15,031 nucleotides of DNA. Source: SIG607 sp045601805. GTDB taxonomy: Bacteria > Bacillota > Clostridia > Oscillospirales > Acutalibacteraceae. The stretch lies in the NCBI GenBank assembly GCA_045601805.1, contig JAZSAJ010000042.1, positions 1 to 15,031 on the forward strand, given 5' to 3'. The notes beneath the pieces are model-generated. The model made no database searches and had not been told where the DNA came from. It saw only the letters and a program-made list of their open reading frames with translations. A program made the translations under genes and the position numbers. This document shows, piece after piece, positions 7,504 to 14,781 of the stretch; position 1 is the first letter of the stretch; the number at the start of each line of letters is the position of its first letter.

Positions 7504-9837
7504 TTAAATAATTTTTAATTTTGCATATTCAGACATAAATTTTTTGAATATGCCGTTATCAAACCTAATTTCAAGCAAGGTATCGCTTCCCATTGGTATT
7601 GCTTTTTCAATAAGACCTGTTCCAAAAACAGCGTGTTCAACACGCATACCTGCTTGATAAATAATGTTGCTTTTTTCTTTTTTGGGTGCAACAAACGAAG
7701 AACTAATAGCCGAAAAACTACTTTTAGTAAAAGCAGGAATTTCGGTTGCCTTCTTTTGTTTAATACCCGTAAAATTACAAAGAGATTCAGGAATTTCTTT
7801 TAAAAACCTTGATGGCAAATTTCTGTTAGTAGAACCATAAAGCATTCTTGTATAAGCATTAGTTACATAAAGTTGTTTTTTTGCACGGGTAATGGCAACA
7901 TAAGCAAGGCGGCGTTCTTCTTCTATTTCTGCGTTGCCCGAAAAAATAGATTGATTAGACGGAAAAATGCCTTCTTCACAACCAATAAGAAATACCTTAT
8001 CAAACTCAAGGCCCTTTGCGCTATGTACCGTCATTAGTACGACGGCGTCGCTATCATCATTCATAGAATCTAAATCGCTAACCAAAGCAACTTCTTCTAA
8101 AAATCCGGAAAGGGTTGGTTCTTCATTTTCAAGTTCATATTGCAATATGCTTGATGATAATTCCTTTACGTTTTCTACCCTTTCTTGTGCAGTTTCGCCC
8201 TCTAAAACAAGCGCTTCCATATAACCGCTATCAGCCAAGAGTTTATCGCAAAGTTCGCTAATAGAATGATTTTCGGCAAATTCAGAAAGATTAGTAATTA
8301 ACAAAGCAAATTCTTTTAATTTATTGGCAGAACGCGAAAGAATAGCATAATTTTCGGCGGTATTTAACACTTCAAAAAGCGAAATTCCAAGTGTTTCGGC
8401 CAATTCTTCTGCTTTTTTAACGGTTGTATCACCAATACCGCGCTTTGGCTCGTTAATAATTCTTTTAAGCCGAATATTATCGTTATGGTTGTTAATAAGA
8501 TTAAGATATGCCAAAACATCTTTTACTTCTTTTCGGTCAAAGAAGCGTAGGCCCCCTACAACCTGGTAAGCAATACCGCTTCTTGAAAACATATTTTCAA
8601 TAGCGTTAGACTGCGCATTCATTCTGTAAAGCACAGCATGGTTTGAAAAATCTGCACCGTTTCGCACATTGTTTAAAATTGTATCGGCAACAAAACGCGC
8701 TTCTTCAATTTGGTCGGCAGCACAGTAAACTTCAATTAAATCGCCGTCACCGTTTTCGGTCCACAAATTTTTGCCTTTACGGGCGGAATTGTTTTTAATA
8801 ACATTATTTGCCGCGTCAAGAATATTGGTGGTAGAACGGTAATTTTGTTCAAGACGAATTACCGTGGCATTTTGGTAATGCTTTTCAAAATTTAAAATGT
8901 TTTCAATAGTTGCACCGCGGAAACGGTAAATACTTTGGTCGTCATCGCCTACAACACAAATATTATTATGATAAGAAGAAAGAAGTTTTACCAACATATA
9001 TTGGGCAATATTGGTATCTTGATATTCATCTACCATTACATATTTGAACTGATTTGAATAGTATTCACGAATATCTTCATATTCCTTAAGCAATTTAACG
9101 CAATTAAAAATCATATCGTCAAAATCCATTGCGTCGGCTTGTTTTAACTCGTCATTATATTTGCTATATAGTTCAGCCACAATTTTTAAACGAAAATCGT
9201 TATTGACATTTTGGGCATATTCATTTGGCGAAATTAGTTTATCTTTTGCCGAAGAAATTTGAGATAAAACAAATTTGGGAGAAAATATTTTATCGTCGCA
9301 GTTTTTTGATTTTATAATTTCTTTTATTAAGCGTTTTTGGTCGTCGGTATCATAAATTGTAAAGTGCGAACTGTAACCAATACGGTCGCCAAAACGCCTT
9401 AAAATTCTGCCGCAAATGCTGTGGAATGTACCTGCCCAAATATCGGCCGCATCGTTACCAACTTTTGCAGAAATTCTTTCTTTTAATTCACCTGCTGCTT
9501 TATTTGTAAAAGTAATAGCAAGTATTTGCCAGGGTTTTACAGTATTCACGCCAAGTTCAAAAGGCGCAAAGTTAACACTGCCGTCTAAATACGCTTTAGC
9601 ATTATCAATAACTTCTTGGCTGTTATCGTAAATTTTATCGCTAAAATAAGCGTTACCGTATTTAAGCAAATAAGCAATGCGGTTTACTAAAACAGTTGTC
9701 TTACCGCTACCTGCGCCTGCAAGTACCAAAACAGGACCGTCAACTTTAGTAACGGCCTGGAACTGTTTATCATTCATTTTAGAAAATTCTTTTTCAATAA
9801 CCTGTTTTCGTAAAACCAAAAACTCGTTTTCGGTCAT
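7504..9837 (-). CDS. pcrA: ATP-dependent 3'-5' DNA helicase PcrA (UvrD/Rep family)
   Basis: A 777-aa superfamily 1A helicase that unwinds DNA in nucleotide excision repair, replication restart and removal of RecA filaments. Motifs numbered from the chosen start: Walker A GAGSGKT (41-47), Ia ITFTNKAA, the FHS.C.RILR block, Walker B DEYQDTN (270-276), motif III GDDDQSIYRFRGA (297-309), motif IV QNYRST (331-336), motif V TVHSAKGLEFDKVF and motif VI VAITRAKK. The C-terminus carries the PcrA-type tail domain (GMRVEHAVFGTGLIEK...LEIRF). About 40 extra residues lie between motifs I and Ia (about 60-102) compared with Bacillus PcrA. The ATG at 9837 follows GAAAGAG at a suitable distance, whereas the GTG at 9846 overlaps that site. 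It is divergent from asnS and heads the run that ends with rlmD. Confidence 0.95.
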   Translation of the reverse strand: MTENEFLVLRKQVIEKEFSKMNDKQFQAVTKVDGPVLVLAGAGSGKTTVLVNRIAYLLKYGNAYFSDKIYDNSQEVIDNAKAYLDGSVNFAPFELGVNTVKPWQILAITFTNKAAGELKERISAKVGNDAADIWAGTFHSICGRILRRFGDRIGYSSHFTIYDTDDQKRLIKEIIKSKNCDDKIFSPKFVLSQISSAKDKLISPNEYAQNVNNDFRLKIVAELYSKYNDELKQADAMDFDDMIFNCVKLLKEYEDIREYYSNQFKYVMVDEYQDTNIAQYMLVKLLSSYHNNICVVGDDDQSIYRFRGATIENILNFEKHYQNATVIRLEQNYRSTTNILDAANNVIKNNSARKGKNLWTENGDGDLIEVYCAADQIEEARFVADTILNNVRNGADFSNHAVLYRMNAQSNAIENMFSRSGIAYQVVGGLRFFDRKEVKDVLAYLNLINNHNDNIRLKRIINEPKRGIGDTTVKKAEELAETLGISLFEVLNTAENYAILSRSANKLKEFALLITNLSEFAENHSISELCDKLLADSGYMEALVLEGETAQERVENVKELSSSILQYELENEEPTLSGFLEEVALVSDLDSMNDDSDAVVLMTVHSAKGLEFDKVFLIGCEEGIFPSNQSIFSGNAEIEEERRLAYVAITRAKKQLYVTNAYTRMLYGSTNRNLPSRFLKEIPESLCNFTGIKQKKATEIPAFTKSSFSAISSSFVAPKKEKSNIIYQAGMRVEHAVFGTGLIEKAIPMGSDTLLEIRFDNGIFKKFMSEYAKLKII

Positions 9838-9869
9838 TTTTTTCACTCTTTCAACTAAATATTATATAT

Positions 9870-9898
9870 ATTTTAACTTATTATTTAAAATAGTTCAA
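9870..9898 (-). promoter_or_regulatory. Candidate sigma-A promoter for pcrA
   Basis: On the - strand TTGAAC (9893-9898) and TAAAAT (9870-9875) are separated by 17 bases. An alternative -10, TATAAT, lies at 9861-9866 with a poor -35. The -35 element lies only 8 bases from the -35 of the divergent asnS promoter. Confidence 0.45.
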
Positions 9899-9906
9899 TA
9901 TTAAAA

Positions 9907-9935
9907 TTGACCTTTTAAGAAAATAAGTGTATAAT
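9907..9935 (+). promoter_or_regulatory. Sigma-A promoter of asnS
   Basis: TTGACC (9907-9912) and TATAAT (9930-9935) are separated by 17 bases, close to the sigma-A consensus. The predicted transcription start is near 9942, giving a leader of about 30 bases before the ATG, too short for a T-box riboswitch. Confidence 0.85.
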
Positions 9936-9970
9936 AGGTTTATATTTAACAAATCTTGGGAGATGTTGCT

Positions 9971-11362
9971 ATGAAAAGGACCGAAATTAAATGCCTTTTT
10001 GAAAGTATGGAACAACATATTGGCAAACAAATTATCGTTTGCGGTTGGATTAAAACTTCACGTCAATCTAAAAACATTGCTTTTATTGAATTGAATGACG
10101 GCAGTGCTTTTAATAATTTACAGGTTGTTTTTGAAAACAGTTTAAGCAATTATTCTGAAATTGCTGCGCTTAATGTTGGCTCGGCTATTAGGGTTAACGG
10201 CACTTTGGTTGCCACCCCCGAAATGAAACAGCCCTTTGAACTTCGTGCAGATGAAATTATTATTGAGGGCGCTTCTACCCCCGATTATCCGCTTCAAAAA
10301 AAGCGCCATTCGCTTGAATATTTAAGAACTATTCAGCATCTTCGCCCTCGCGCAAACACTTTTTCTGCGGCTTTTAGAGTTCGTTCGGTTGCCGCTTTTG
10401 CAATTCATAAGTTCTTTAACGAACGCGGTTTTGTATATGCTCACACCCCGCTTATTACAACAAGTGATGCCGAAGGTGCAGGCGAAATGTTTAGGGTTAC
10501 AACCCTAAATATGAACGAAGTCCCAAAAAACGAAGACGGCAGTGTAAATTACGGTGAAGACTTTTTCCAAAAATCTACTTCCCTTACCGTTTCGGGTCAG
10601 CTTCAAGCCGAGGCAATGGCTATGGCGTTTGGCAAGGTTTACACCTTTGGCCCAACTTTCCGCGCCGAAAAATCTTATACCGCAAGACATGCGGCTGAAT
10701 TTTGGATGATTGAGCCCGAAATTGCATTTGCAGACCTTCAAGACGATATGGAATTAGCAAGAGATATGCTTAAATATGTGCTTTCTTATGTTTACGAAAA
10801 CTGCCAGGCAGAACTTGATTTCTTTGAGGCACACTTTGAAAAAGGTCTTAAAGACAAACTTAAATTCGTTATTGAATCGGATTTTGCCGAGGTAACCTAC
10901 ACCGAGGCAGTTGAAATATTGCAAAAAAGCGGTGTTAAATTTGAATATCCTGTTTCGTGGGGTTGCGATTTGCAAAGTGAACACGAACGCTATTTAACTG
11001 AAGAAGTATTTAAAAAGCCATTGTTTGTTACAAATTATCCAAAAGAAATTAAGGCATTTTATATGCGCCTTAATGATGACGGAAAAACCGTTGCTGCAGT
11101 TGACTGCTTGGTTCCCGGCATTGGCGAAATTATTGGCGGAAGCCAGCGTGAAGAGCGTACCGAACTTTTAGAGGAGCGCATTAGAGAAATGGGAGGAAAT
11201 ATTGAAGATTACGATTGGTATGTTGATTTACGCCGTTTTGGTGGCACAAAACACGCCGGTTTTGGTCTTGGTTTTGAACGTTTAATTATGTATATAACAG
11301 GCATTTCAAATATTCGTGATGTTCTTCCTTTCCCAAGAACAACAGGTTTTGCTGAATTTTAA
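9971..11362 (+). CDS. asnS: Asparagine--tRNA ligase
   Basis: A 463-aa class IIb aminoacyl-tRNA synthetase that charges tRNA-Asn with asparagine in the cytoplasm. The N-terminal OB-fold anticodon-binding domain covers about residues 15-100 (IGKQIIVCGWIKTSR..., IELNDGSAFNNLQVV). The catalytic domain has motif 2 with FRAEKS (230-235) followed by RHAAEFWMIEPE, and motif 3 GFGLGFERLIMYITG (from about 430, arginine 437), ending in RDVLPFPRT. The FRAEKS/RHAAEFWMIE and IGGSQREER signatures and the length favour AsnRS over the related AspRS and LysRS. The start is the ATG at 9971 because GGGAG (9958-9962) lies 8 bases before it; a TTG at 9956 overlaps that site. It is a single-gene unit with its own promoter and terminator. 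Confidence 0.97.
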   Translation: MKRTEIKCLFESMEQHIGKQIIVCGWIKTSRQSKNIAFIELNDGSAFNNLQVVFENSLSNYSEIAALNVGSAIRVNGTLVATPEMKQPFELRADEIIIEGASTPDYPLQKKRHSLEYLRTIQHLRPRANTFSAAFRVRSVAAFAIHKFFNERGFVYAHTPLITTSDAEGAGEMFRVTTLNMNEVPKNEDGSVNYGEDFFQKSTSLTVSGQLQAEAMAMAFGKVYTFGPTFRAEKSYTARHAAEFWMIEPEIAFADLQDDMELARDMLKYVLSYVYENCQAELDFFEAHFEKGLKDKLKFVIESDFAEVTYTEAVEILQKSGVKFEYPVSWGCDLQSEHERYLTEEVFKKPLFVTNYPKEIKAFYMRLNDDGKTVAAVDCLVPGIGEIIGGSQREERTELLEERIREMGGNIEDYDWYVDLRRFGGTKHAGFGLGFERLIMYITGISNIRDVLPFPRTTGFAEF

Positions 11363-11365
11363 ACA

Positions 11366-11397
11366 AAAAGGCACGAAGCTTTTACTTCGTGCCTTTT
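11366..11397. terminator. Bidirectional terminator between asnS and mazF
   Basis: AAAAGGCACGAAG (11366-11378) pairs perfectly with CTTCGTGCCTTTT (11385-11397) around a 6-base loop, giving a U-rich 3' arm on both strands. It lies 3 bases after the asnS stop and 5 bases after the mazF stop on the opposite strand, so it should end both converging genes. Confidence 0.92.
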
Positions 11398-11402
11398 ACC
11401 GT

Positions 11403-11783
11403 TTATGTAACGGTGTTAAATGTAACTGAATTATTTCCCAAGCCAAAACTAACAGAAAGTGCTTTATCTATTTGTCCCATTGCTTTAATGTCAAGTGTAC
11501 CCATTTTTTCTCTTAAACGCTTTTTATCTATTGTACGAACCTGTTCAAGCAAAACAATTGAATCTTTTGATAACCCACAATTTGCAGCTTCAACCTTAAT
11601 ATGAGTAGGCAAATTTGTTTTATCTTGCTGACTTGTAATTGCTGCCGCAATTACAGTTGGACTATATTTATTCCCTATATCGTTTTGAATAATAAGTACC
11701 GGGCGAATTCCGCCTTGTTCACTTCCAATAACCGGGCTTAAATCAGCATAATATATATCCCCGCGTTTTATTATCATTGGCAT
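11403..11783 (-). CDS. mazF: MazF/PemK-family endoribonuclease toxin, solitary
   Basis: A 126-aa protein closely following the Firmicute MazF (EndoA/NdoA) type, a sequence-specific mRNA interferase. The N-terminal block MIIKRGDIYYADLSPVIGSE is typical. R27 in IRPVLIIQND and T50 in AAAITSQ correspond to catalytic R25 and T48 of Bacillus subtilis MazF. The C-terminal block SIVLLEQVRTIDKKRL is also conserved. The ATG at 11783 is chosen because GGAG lies 6 bases upstream; a second ATG two codons later is too far from it. No MazE/EndoAI antitoxin gene precedes it: the 122 bases up to the next gene are too short for one, and nothing lies between it and the terminator downstream. It should be an active nuclease fold by residue conservation, with its inhibitor, if any, encoded elsewhere. 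Confidence 0.93.
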   Translation of the reverse strand: MPMIIKRGDIYYADLSPVIGSEQGGIRPVLIIQNDIGNKYSPTVIAAAITSQQDKTNLPTHIKVEAANCGLSKDSIVLLEQVRTIDKKRLREKMGTLDIKAMGQIDKALSVSFGLGNNSVTFNTVT

Positions 11784-11895
11784 TTATCACTCCGTAAAAT
11801 TTACTATTTATATTGTTGCCTTGTTTTTAAGGTTTTAATCAAACAGTAGAATTTTTATTACATACTATGCCAATTTAAAAATTTAGTTAAAATAA

Positions 11896-11920
11896 AAAAG
11901 CAGGTTTAAAACCTGCTTTT
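11896..11920 (-). terminator. Terminator of the PqqD/peptidase operon
   Basis: AAAAGCAGGTTT (11896-11907) is complementary to AAACCTGCTTTT (11909-11920); the realistic stem is GCAGGT/ACCTGC with flanking A/T pairs. On the - strand it is followed by a T-run (opposite A at 11894-11899). It overlaps the last codons and the stop of the S26-type peptidase gene. Confidence 0.8.
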
Positions 11921-12316
11921 AATTAATTTTATTAAACAGCGAAACGGATAAATAAGTTTCCAAAAACAAACAAAACTTTTATACCAAAAATTATTTACAT
12001 TAATTAACCTTTCGCCTTTGTAAAATGCCGTACACTTACCAAAAATATTTTTGTAAGGTATAAACATTCCTTTGCCAACCATACCATCGCCCCTGGTTAT
12101 TACGCCTTCTTTTCTTAAAGAAATAACCCTGTGTAGCACGATTTGGTTGTTCGGCTTACTGTAAAGCACAATATCGTTCTTTTTCGGTTTTTCATTTAGC
12201 CATTCAACCACGACAGGTGTAACGCTGTTAATAAAAAGCGGTTGCATACTAATACCAACGGGAACAATAAGTAATTGCTTTCTTTTCTTTAGCTCTTCTT
12301 TTATGGTAATATTCAT
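11906..12316 (-). CDS. Small S24/S26-family (signal peptidase-like) protein, Ser/His type
   Basis: A 136-aa protein with the core of the S24/S26 serine peptidase fold. S23 lies in the GISMQPL motif (signal peptidase box B, SM.P). H62 in VLHRVI, followed by VITRGDG (G76-D77) and an IFGKC segment, matches the SipW/eukaryotic-type arrangement where histidine replaces the catalytic lysine of classical type I signal peptidases. There is no N-terminal transmembrane anchor, which signal peptidases normally have; instead residues about 108-130 form an aromatic, basic, possibly membrane-associated tail. Its ATG overlaps the PqqD stop (ATGA), so translation is coupled. In context it is a candidate for removing a leader peptide from the 45-residue product of the same operon, but cleavage activity and its cellular side are inference. 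It is last in the operon. Confidence 0.85.
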   Translation of the reverse strand: MNITIKEELKKRKQLLIVPVGISMQPLFINSVTPVVVEWLNEKPKKNDIVLYSKPNNQIVLHRVISLRKEGVITRGDGMVGKGMFIPYKNIFGKCTAFYKGERLINVNNFWYKSFVCFWKLIYPFRCLIKLIKSRF

Positions 12317-12579
12317 TCAATTAACACTCCGCTTTCACGAAGGTTTGAAACAAAACTAGCAACCGCATGTTTGGCAACATCAAGGTCCACTTCGTAATTA
12401 TCTACCAGGCGTAACACCAGTTCGTTTTCAGTTATATCTTTTTTAAGAAGTTCAAACAAGAAAGCGGCTGTATCGTTAAGATTAATCATTCCGCAAAAAG
12501 AAGTATGGTCTTTGCCAACGGCAACAGCAACCTTATTCCCCGCAATTTCTTTGATTATAAAATTGTATTTAAGTCTCAT
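12313..12579 (-). CDS. PqqD-family peptide-binding (RRE-like) protein
   Basis: An 88-aa protein with PqqD-family features. The N-terminal beta strands (LKYNFIIKEIAGNKVAVAVG) are followed by GMINLNDTAAFLFELL, which is the family's ..LN.TA..IW.LL.. block. Two further helices follow (ENELVLRLVDNYEVDLDVAKH and AVASFVSNLRESGVL). PqqD proteins are winged-helix domains that bind the leader of a ribosomally made precursor peptide and present it to a modifying enzyme. Its start codon overlaps the stop of the 45-residue peptide gene by one base (TAATG), and its stop overlaps the peptidase start, so it is coupled on both sides. No radical SAM, ATP-grasp or other modifying enzyme is in the window, so the partner enzyme, if any, is elsewhere. 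Confidence 0.9.
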   Translation of the reverse strand: MRLKYNFIIKEIAGNKVAVAVGKDHTSFCGMINLNDTAAFLFELLKKDITENELVLRLVDNYEVDLDVAKHAVASFVSNLRESGVLIE

Positions 12580-12716
12580 TATCTCATTATATCATTAAGA
12601 TTATATTCATCTTCATCAAAGAATGGAAAAAAAGGTAAAATTATACTTGCCGTAACTATTTCGCTTTCGGGCAAAGCGACGACTTCAACTTCGGGAAAAA
12701 CAAATGACTTCTTCAT
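12579..12716 (-). CDS. 45-residue peptide, candidate RiPP precursor
   Basis: A short gene encoding 45 residues, from MKKSFVFPEVEVVAL to YNLNDIMR, ending in TAA that overlaps the PqqD start. The evidence that it is real is an exceptionally strong ribosome binding site (GGGGGAGGA, 12721-12729) 4-5 bases before the ATG, its position 15 bases after the upstream stop, and the one-base overlap with pqqD. The N-terminal K-rich start followed by PEVEVV..P.SEIVTAS is reminiscent of short leader-like peptides common in gut Clostridia. The second half holds IILPFFPFF and an acidic stretch DEDEY. It has no cysteines, so lanthipeptide or sactipeptide chemistry is unlikely. The next two genes (leader-binding PqqD and an S26-type peptidase) make a precursor peptide the best hypothesis; a plain conserved small protein is possible. 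Confidence 0.75.
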   Translation of the reverse strand: MKKSFVFPEVEVVALPESEIVTASIILPFFPFFDEDEYNLNDIMR

Positions 12717-12720
12717 ATAT

Positions 12721-12729
12721 TCCTCCCCC
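12721..12729 (-). promoter_or_regulatory. Very strong ribosome binding site of the 45-residue peptide gene
   Basis: On the - strand GGGGGAGGA with its core GGAGG at 12722-12726, 5 bases before the ATG at 12716. It is the best Shine-Dalgarno match that I see in the window and suggests high translation of the peptide relative to its neighbours. Confidence 0.8.
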
Positions 12730-12731
12730 AA

Positions 12732-14594
12732 TTAACCGGAAATGTAATTATTTACGGAATCGCCGTATGCCAACATATAACGAACCAAGTCTTTAAGCAC
12801 CTCGTTATCCGAAGTACTAATAACATCGGCTGCATAAGATTCAATACTGTAATTTAAAGTATTGCTTATAACCTGACCGTTTTGAACGAACTGAGCGCTA
12901 ACTATAGAACGCATTTGGGTAATGTCAAGTTTATCAAACTTAAACTTGTATGTACCGTCTTCATCAACCTGAACAAATTTATCAAATGCATATTCTCTTT
13001 GTTTGCCGTCAACAGTAATTCTTAATTTAAGATTTTCTGTAGTTTCTAAGTTGCTTAAATTAAACTTAAAGAGCATATCAACAGAATCGTTAAGGTCAAC
13101 CCAAGCAGATTCCCATGAAACAACAGCGCTATTTACATTACCGGTTTGTGAATAGTTGTTTGTAATGCTTATTTCATTTATATTTGTTCCAAGTGCTTTT
13201 TGTTCTTCGGTTAAATTAGCATTAGCCAGTTCGTTTTCATTACCCGTATATGTTTGAACGCTACTGCCGTAGTTAAGTAAATCAACCAAAAGTGTTTTTA
13301 ATTTGGCATCGTTTGTATAACCAAGCATATCGTAACAATACTTGCTTATACTGTATTTATAGGTAGCGCCGTTTGTAAGTTCATCTTCATTATTTACAAC
13401 ATAAAGGCTCATAACAACCGGTTCGGTAAACATATCAGGTTCAATACCAGAAAGTTTGTAAACAAAGTAAGAACCCTGTTCGCGATACTCTTTTACATCA
13501 ACCGTATTGCCTTTATATGTAAATCTAACAAAAAACTCATCGTAACCTTCGTTAGCAATACCGTTGTTTACATAAGCTTCCATAGCCAATTGGTCGCGGT
13601 TAATAACAGCGCCTGCGCCTGCTAAAGAAAGATATTTAGAAATACCTAATTCAATACCGTAAAGTTCTGAATAACCAAAAACCTTTTGCTCGGTATAATG
13701 CGAAACAGAAAGTGTTTCACCAGCCGGCTTATTAAGAAGTGTAACAACGCTTTCCGAAACATCGTTACCAACAAAACTTATGTAAGCAGGAATTTTATAT
13801 TCAGTGTTAATGTTTTTAAACTTAACCCTAAAAAGTTCGCCGTTGTTTTCCTTTAAATCAGTAATGCCAATATTTTCAAAGTTTGCATCAGCCATATAAA
13901 CAAATCGGCCGCCATCGTTATAGTAATCTATATCATAGCCAAGATTTTCGTAAGGATTATAAATACCGTTGGCTGAATCAAGCGACATTTTTGTGTTATC
14001 GTAATAAAAAATAGTTAAAAAAGAGTTAAGTGTATTATTAAAAGCAGAAGCAGTATAATCGGTGCCAACGGCTTCCATATCGCCGAAAACATCTTCATAA
14101 TTTTCAAAACTTACGCTAACCCAAAAAGATTCAAGCGCTTTTGCCGATGTAATTTCATCGCCGTTATTATTAAGGAACTTTAAAGACCATTTAAGTTCTG
14201 TAGTTTCTGAATCGTCTTCCGCAGTAACTACAACATAAACATTGAACGAAGTTGTGAATTCTTCATAAGTAACTGTAATTGGTTTAACGCCAATAGTGGA
14301 AGAATCAAAGCCGCTAAAAGTATATCCATTAATTAATTCGGTGGTGCCGTCACTAAGCAAAGAAACTACTTTAATGCCGGTAGAATCAAATTCTTCACCA
14401 ATAACATATTTAACTTTGTTAGGAAGTTTTGAAACACTAATACCCATTGAATACACAGGGGCATTAGGGTCAAAAATTGAATCAATTGAAATATTAATAT
14501 CATCTTTGTTTTCAGGTATTAATGCCACTGCCGAAAAGCAGCAACAAAGCAGTAATGTAGCAACCAAAATTAATGCGGTAATAACTTTTTTCAT
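12732..14594 (-). CDS. Secreted protein with Ig-like domain and duplicated C-terminal domain
   Basis: A 620-aa exported protein of unknown function. A signal peptide covers about residues 1-24 (MKK, hydrophobic core with three cysteines, then FSAVA). Residues about 52-123 are a bacterial Ig-like domain of the Big_3 kind (VSKLPNKVKYVIGEEFD.TGIKVV...SDGTT, GFDSSTIGVKPITVTY). Residues about 130-310 form a beta-rich region somewhat like cohesin-type domains. Two related C-terminal units follow: about 315-455 ends in YKYSISKYCYDMLGYTNDAKLKTL, and about 470-620 ends in LNYSIESYAADV...NEVLKDL, both closing with a YG.SV..Y pattern. There is no LPXTG sorting signal, transmembrane tail or SLH domain. 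GAGG (14603-14606) lies 8 bases before the ATG. It is the first gene of the operon containing the peptide, PqqD and peptidase genes. Confidence 0.9.
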   Translation of the reverse strand: MKKVITALILVATLLLCCCFSAVALIPENKDDINISIDSIFDPNAPVYSMGISVSKLPNKVKYVIGEEFDSTGIKVVSLLSDGTTELINGYTFSGFDSSTIGVKPITVTYEEFTTSFNVYVVVTAEDDSETTELKWSLKFLNNNGDEITSAKALESFWVSVSFENYEDVFGDMEAVGTDYTASAFNNTLNSFLTIFYYDNTKMSLDSANGIYNPYENLGYDIDYYNDGGRFVYMADANFENIGITDLKENNGELFRVKFKNINTEYKIPAYISFVGNDVSESVVTLLNKPAGETLSVSHYTEQKVFGYSELYGIELGISKYLSLAGAGAVINRDQLAMEAYVNNGIANEGYDEFFVRFTYKGNTVDVKEYREQGSYFVYKLSGIEPDMFTEPVVMSLYVVNNEDELTNGATYKYSISKYCYDMLGYTNDAKLKTLLVDLLNYGSSVQTYTGNENELANANLTEEQKALGTNINEISITNNYSQTGNVNSAVVSWESAWVDLNDSVDMLFKFNLSNLETTENLKLRITVDGKQREYAFDKFVQVDEDGTYKFKFDKLDITQMRSIVSAQFVQNGQVISNTLNYSIESYAADVISTSDNEVLKDLVRYMLAYGDSVNNYISG

Positions 14595-14626
14595 TACACA
14601 AACCTCGTTAATAAATATATATAGTT

Positions 14627-14655
14627 ATAATACCAAATTTATTAAACAATGTCAA
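14627..14655 (-). promoter_or_regulatory. Sigma-A promoter of the secreted protein/peptide/PqqD/peptidase operon
   Basis: On the - strand TTGACA (14650-14655, perfect -35) and TATTAT (14627-14632) are separated by 17 bases. The start codon at 14594 lies about 33 bases downstream of the -10. Confidence 0.85.
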
Positions 14656-14742
14656 CACAAAAAACTTAAAAAGCCTTACAAACGGGATTTGCGGTTGGGG
14701 ATAAAATGCCTTAAAAAGTAAATTTTTGCGGCCTAATGTGTT

Positions 14743-14781
14743 AAAAAGCCGTGGTATACGTCAGTATCACCACGGCTTTTT
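14743..14781. terminator. Strong bidirectional hairpin terminator
   Basis: AAAAAGCCGTGGT (14743-14755) pairs perfectly with ACCACGGCTTTTT (14769-14781). The stem continues as ATAC/GTAT (14756-14759 / 14764-14767) past a single bulged C at 14768, with a GTCA loop. A T5 run follows on either strand. No gene is visible immediately on either side that clearly ends here; it probably serves a gene beyond the right edge reading leftwards. Confidence 0.75.

Noticed and set aside
9936..9970. T-box riboswitch ahead of asnS
   Set aside because: The leader between the promoter and the start codon is only about 30 bases, far too short for a T-box.
11784..11905. Antitoxin gene for mazF
   Set aside because: The 122-base gap contains a terminator and A/T-rich sequence with no open frame of useful length.
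11906..12316. LexA or phage-repressor type S24 protein
   Set aside because: There is no helix-turn-helix DNA-binding domain, and the dyad is Ser/His as in SipW-type enzymes rather than the Ser/Lys of LexA.
14296..14721. + strand gene of 141 codons
   Set aside because: It mostly mirrors the 5' end of the secreted protein gene, runs across its promoter, and shows no recognisable protein features.
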